From NCBI GenBank assembly GCA_963691655.1, contig OY829327.1:55936079-56000078 (forward strand): a stretch of DNA of 64,000 bases, read 5' to 3'. The notes under the pieces were generated by a model. It did no database searches and was not told where the DNA came from. It saw nothing but the letters and a program-made list of their open reading frames with translations. Source of the stretch: Toxonevra muliebris. Its lineage: Eukaryota > Arthropoda > Insecta > Diptera > Pallopteridae. The position numbers and the translations under genes were made by a program. Positions 59,301 through 64,000 of the stretch are shown here, in pieces. How positions within the stretch are numbered: the first letter of the stretch is position 1; each line of letters starts with the position of its first letter.

Positions 59301-62300
59301 AGAAATAGAACTATATGAGGAGAAATGTCCTCAGGCATCCCTTATAAGGTTCCTGGCTTTCTTTCCCCTACCTTAAATTAGTATTAAAAATATTTCTTTT
59401 TTCAAACAAAAAAAAAATATCATTTTGCGGCAAAAAAATTTGACATTAAGCGCAAATATTCAAAAAGTATTCATTTTACATATTTACATTCTTATTCGTA
59501 TCGGCGTAACACAAAGTGCATTTGTAATACAGTTTTCCAAAATATTGCGGATATATTAAAAATCAACACCATCGTACGTTTCTTTAAAAAATTAATGAAT
59601 AAACTTAACATGTGTTTATGTAAATAAAGAAAGGAGATTTTTTTTTTTTTTTTGTATACGTTCTCTCAATTGTGTTCCCCACTGTACATACAAGGATGTT
59701 TATATGTATGTGAATGAATAGTATTGTTTCTTATGCTCGCGTCATCGAGATAAATATTATTATTTTTTTTTTTTTTTTTTGGTTTAGTATGTACATTCAT
59801 GAATACATATGTCAAAAATTTGTCATCAGCTTTTGCTTATTAGTAAAACGATCTAAAACACATGGATTCCTCTCTTCGTTTAGGAAATTTTATTTTATAT
59901 CAATTGATTTATGTGATTATATAAAAATGTACAAAAACTATTTTAAGTTTAAAAAATTGTTTGATTAAAAAAGTAAATATTAAAACAATGACTGCTTTCA
60001 TCTCTTGTCTCCAACAGCCATCGTTATCAGGGTGATACCCTGCCGATTTATGATCGAAGTTAATGAGAGCTACATAAATTTATCATATAACTGATTCTAT
60101 GATATGACATGCTAATTTTACAGAAAATATAATGCTTAGAAGAATTATAGGGCTTAAAAGCGATATTAATAATTTGAAGGGATGGGATACTTGTCGACAA
60201 TTTAATTTAGGTAAACCGTGTGTTCTTTTTACCACTCGATGCAACACTGCCTATCTTCCGTCACCATCTTCTGCCGTCTTTCTTTTTAACGTTTTGCGCT
60301 TATTCCTTCTTGTTCTTCGCTTTTTAATTGTGAACTTTTAGCTTTTCTTGTATTGGGCAATAAAATATATTTATTCTCAATATATTCCAAATATTTATTT
60401 ATTTTTATACTTTCAACAGTCGCTTCTGTAATGTCCAATACGATTTCTTTGTTCTCTCGAGCGATTGTCCATTTAAACAGATATTTAGAAAAAGATATTG
60501 TTGCTCAAGAAATTAAAATTGTGCAATTTGGTTTAAAATACACTGCTTGTAACGATTTAAAAGCAATTGCTTGAGAGTAAATTCAACAGGAGAAAATACA
60601 ATCGTGGAAATACGATTAGGATTGTCGCCTATTCGCGACAAATAAAATTGAGAAAAACTATTATTTTTTTATTGTTATGATTGTTAATATTGCAAATATT
60701 TATTTTTAGCTATGTATTTTTTTGTTCTCATTTTTTTTCTATGTACACATAATTGCATGCATTATTAGCACACTAACATTCAAATTATCTGTATCGATAT
60801 TTGACGACAAGCGTCAATATCTTGCCCAACAATGATATCTCCGTCAGCTTTCAGAAGCTATGAGTCCTAAATTTATATCATGTAAATGTAAGGGAAACAT
60901 TTTTTTCCAGCTCCGGAAAGTTAAAGAAATTTTAATTTTTTTGGCACCTCTAATCCACACAATGGAGTATCCATTCACGATGTCATTAGAGCAAAAAATC
61001 TTATCCAATGATTTATGCTTTATGCCTTAAAAATCACGGCATAATATTTTTATGCAAATAACCCGGATCATCACAGTAAATTTACTTAGATTTATAAGAG
61101 TTTTAGATGCAGGTGTTATTACAATAAGTTTTCTTGCATTTTTAGAGCATAGATTTTTCAAAATGCGACTAGGTTAGTTCAAAAGTTTGTTACGCGGTAG
61201 TTTTTCCATTTTTAAAGATTTGTTTTTGACCAAAAATAGGAGAAATTATTAATTCTATCTCATGGCGAAAGTTTTGAAAATAATTGTATTCATGGGATGA
61301 TATATATAATAAATTAATTTCACAAAGAATGGGGTCAAAATATATTAACGAATTTGAGTATGTGCTTCAAAATCTGATTTCTATGTTATTGAGATAAAAA
61401 AGTTATTTATACGATTTTTTTTTTTTTTGTTCGTATGAAGTGAAATGGACGAAATTCAAAATGATTAGCCCAAATACGGCTAGCCACATTTTTTTTTACT
61501 TTTTTCATTGAACTTATAAATTGAGAATTTAATTTCTGTGAAATTCTAACAGTGGGGACCGGTGCTTAGGGTTTTTACTCAGCAGCTCTGTATATACCAT
61601 AAGTGATATCTTCATCACATTTATTATATCTGTTTCATAACATCTTATCATCATTACTTCTTTATCGACATCAATGCATTAAGAATTCTATTTCGCTTTT
61701 TCGGTGACTCCTACATATAAACAGGATGCATCTCCTAAATATTTTTATTCATTTAGAGACTAAACAATGATCTTTAAATATGGAGGAAATTGCAACTGGG
61801 TGATGGCGGACTTACGGATCCACGGGTTTAACTTTTTTCCATTTAAATATTTGTTTTATTCATGAATAACGATCAAAATTTATGTAGTTTCCATCAGTAA
61901 GGGGGGAAGGGCTTATCTCCACTTCACTTTCTCCATTAGAGAAGTCCAACAAGTTAAAGCTTCTTTGATTTTCGTGGGCAGAGCATAAAAATAATTTTTT
62001 TCCTCAGCAGATCCTTCTCATCTTTGTTATCAAAGTATTTTCAATACTAGTTTCTAACGTGAAATCGTTCAGTATACGTAGATTATTTTTAGCCAATTTT
62101 TTCAATGATGTAAAGAAGGCTTGACACAATTAGTTCAACCGTCGCCGGACTATCACAGTATATTCTTTAATGTCTCTTCTTCATCTGGCCCATTCCAGTT
62201 TCTTTACAAGTTATTTTATGGGACTCCCATCCTGTAGAAACTAATACCAATGAGGCACAGACCAGTTGTAACACTAGAATAATTGTCTACATTCTCTCGA

Positions 62301-62577
62301 TTTCAACCATTTTCAGGGATCCGAATTTCACCAAATTGAATTTAAGATATATTTAGATGCAAAGGAAACTTTTATGCGCGACCATGGAAAACTGAAGAAA
62401 TTTTAATTTTCTCCATACATTTATAACACAAAACACACCGTGCATGACTTTATTTACCTAATAAGGTAAGTATACGAAAAAAACTGGTCGCAGTAAACAT
62501 GTTGTATTAATTCAAATATGACAGTTACAGTAAATGTTACTGTTATTAATTCGTAGAGAATTTTCCGTTGTACATTT
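53304..62577. other. Upstream region of the zinc-finger gene: mostly featureless AT-rich DNA
   Basis: No exon could be recognised on either strand. It includes an AT microsatellite at about 57985-58003, an ATT run at about 57706-57724, the 75-bp tandem duplication at 59.0 kb and many homopolymers. The missing 5' exon(s) of the zinc-finger gene may lie here or beyond the window. Confidence 0.5.
59019..59168. repeat. 75-bp tandem duplication, two copies
   Basis: TTTATTAAATTTTTTACATA at 59019 recurs at 59094, and the two 75-bp units agree except at about the last two bases. Near identity implies a recent duplication or an assembly artefact. Confidence 0.95.
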
Positions 62578-62598
62578 TTGCATCATTATTTTTCCCGC

Positions 62599-63045
62599 AT
62601 GCGCGATATAATTGTGCGCAAAAATCAAGATTTTCCACATATGTCACATAAAGACATTGCCAAAAATTTAAAAATTGCAAAATCTACGGTAACTTTAGCG
62701 CTTAAAAACTTCAGTGAACGACTAACTACCGAAAGGAAAACTGGAAGTGGGCGAAAGAAGGGGTTCATCTCGCAGGAAAAAGCAAAGAAAGTGAAAAACT
62801 TCTTTCGAAGAAATCTAGGCCTTTCCATCAGAGATGTTGCTAAAAAAGTCCATATGCCACCCGGATATGTTCAAAAAGTTCGCAGAGTAAAAGGACTTAA
62901 GACGTATAAAGTTCCGCTAGCCCCGAACCGGAATGACAAAAAAAAAATGCAACAGCAAAAACTCGCGCACGAAAGCTGTACTACAAAATTGTACATAGGT
63001 TACCGTTCATGATGATGAAAAATTTGACTTTTTTACATAATTTGC
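62599..63045 (+). pseudogene. Tc1/mariner-family transposase, N-terminal part, frameshifted and truncated
   Basis: ATG at 62599 starts MRDIIVRKNQ; SHKDIAKNLKIAKSTVTLAL is a helix-turn-helix, then GSGRKKGFISQEKAKKVKNF, SIRDVAKKVHMPPGYVQKVR and GLKTYKVPLAPNRNDKKK, the second DNA-binding motif of IS630/Tc1/mariner proteins. A frameshift near 62955 moves KTRARKLYYKIV and VTVHDDEKFDFFT (first catalytic Asp) into other frames, and coding ends at about 63045, just before a MITE. No continuation was recognised past the MITE. The family branch is not determined. Confidence 0.8.
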
Positions 63046-63061
63046 AACCTAAACGTGTTTA

Positions 63062-63554
63062 GGGGCCGTTCACATATTACGCAACTCAATTTTGATCCCT
63101 CCCCTGGTCGTAACACATCGGAACAAAACGGCCCGCCTCCCCCCCCCCCCCCCCGGCAACGTAACAAATTTATGAAATTTGCTTTTTTTTAATTTGACCT
63201 ATTTATATATTTTGAATCAGTTCCTATTACAATACTTTTCGTTTAGTTTCAAGAACAACCGGACATTTCTATCCCGAGATATAACTTTCAAATTACAAAA
63301 AAAAAAAGTTGAAAAAATTAAAAAACTACAATATCTCACAAAATGATCCATAAAAAATTTTAGTTATGAGTTTCAAATTCAGCGTGAGATAATTAATTTT
63401 ATAAACTGGTAAATTTTTGAAGTCATCTGTGTTTGATAGAATAAAATCGACGTTACGTACCGCAGTTGATGATCCCTCCTCCCCCATGTAACACTTCGTA
63501 ACAAATTATCAGACCCCACTGCCCCCGCGCGTTACGCAATATGTGAACGGACCC
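63062..63554. mobile_element. MITE with GGGGCCGTTCACATATTACG ends and TTA duplication
   Basis: TTA|GGGGCCGTTCACATATTACG on the left; inverted right TTA|GGGTCCGTTCACATATTGCG; 21 of the first 24 bases agree. A 493-bp non-coding unit with a run of about 16 C near 63139-63154. TTA duplication suggests a PIF/Harbinger-like origin, but this is inference. A truncated relative lies at 10790-11022. Confidence 0.8.
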
Positions 63555-63557
63555 TTA

Positions 63558-64000
63558 GAACATGTGGGTGAAAGGATATTTTTATATCTGAAGTATTTTA
63601 TAATGTACACCCTGTTGAGAGGAAACGTTCGCCGACTGGATTCTTTATAATGTTAAACTTTGAATGCGTTTTTCTGGAATCTTTATTTTTCAGCGCGCTG
63701 GGCGCTATAAAGCTTCAATGGATGAACTGAGATTCAATAAAGGAAATTCAGTTTGGGGCCTTCAGGAAGCGATTTTTGTCAAAAATTCCTTCAGAAATAT
63801 TTTTTCGTCCGTTGAAGCGAAACGAAAAACGATAAAGCTTTTCAAGTTTAGTTTAGTTTAATAATTTGTAACCCTTTTTTTCCAAATGAGCTGGTAAGGC
63901 TGCGGAGCACCCCGCGCAAATCAAAACACGCCATTGATACAAAAATAAAATACGTTAAAATTCATTTCCAAAAGTATTTAATTGATATTTAAAAAAAAAG
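63558..64000. other. Right-edge stretch
   Basis: No recognised gene; a 65-codon frame at 63664-63861 has no identifiable motif. Confidence 0.4.

Noticed and set aside
1..64000. CRISPR arrays, tRNA, rRNA or bacterial-type operons
   Set aside because: No spaced direct repeats, no tRNA B-box-like arrangement and no rRNA segments were seen; the DNA is clearly eukaryotic.

Overview
This window is eukaryotic nuclear DNA from an insect, most likely a higher fly (Diptera, possibly tephritid-like). It is very AT-rich with many microsatellites, it holds one multi-exon gene with short GT-AG introns and long poly-Gln, poly-Asn and poly-Ser tracts, and its repeats are dominated by non-LTR retrotransposons, Tc1/mariner transposons and TTAA- or TA-flanked MITEs. 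The exact species cannot be read from the sequence. No bacterial operons, CRISPR arrays, tRNA or rRNA genes were seen.

The one clear host gene is on the minus strand from about 53303 down to 35227. Ten coding exons can be joined with consensus splice sites, and every junction keeps phase (5859 nt, 1952 codons plus stop). The product has three C2H2 zinc fingers, a fourth finger of FKNIPALNGHMRLH type, a very long Q/N/S/T-rich linker, an ELM2 domain, a SANT domain and two more C2H2 fingers. This is the architecture of the TRERF1/MIDEAS/ZNF541 family, the ELM2-SANT scaffolds of mitotic-type (MiDAC) class I histone deacetylase complexes. The 5' coding start is not found and is probably upstream (above 53303 or outside the window).

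Everything else is a graveyard of mobile elements. From the left: a LINE with RT and RNase H running off the window edge (1-1385); a TTAA-flanked piggyBac-like element containing a foldback structure (1518-2884); a decayed LINE copy (about 3600-5640); an internally deleted mariner with intact inverted repeats (9175-9885); a foldback element (about 13019-13608); LINE fragments near 14, 20.5, 21.7 and 25.5 kb; a TTAA-flanked element holding a roughly 1-kb hairpin (16453-19017); two copies of a GCGAC-rich MITE (26.1 and 31.5 kb); another TTAA element (29186-29833); and a three-level nest at 32.57-34.77 kb, with an I-like LINE tail inside a TA-flanked MITE inside a long inverted repeat.

The gene's introns are also occupied. 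The last intron has a hAT-like MITE and a dead Tc1-like transposon. The 7.4-kb intron separating the codons of the first zinc finger has a transposase relic, a short MITE, an RTE-like LINE relic and a LOA-like LINE. Above 53.3 kb the window is mostly featureless AT-rich DNA, with a 75-bp tandem duplication at 59.0 kb and a broken Tc1/mariner gene beside a TTA-flanked MITE at 62.6-63.6 kb. No previously undescribed enzymatic system was recognised. The most notable items are the complete zinc-finger/ELM2-SANT gene model, the nested inverted repeats, and the hairpin elements.
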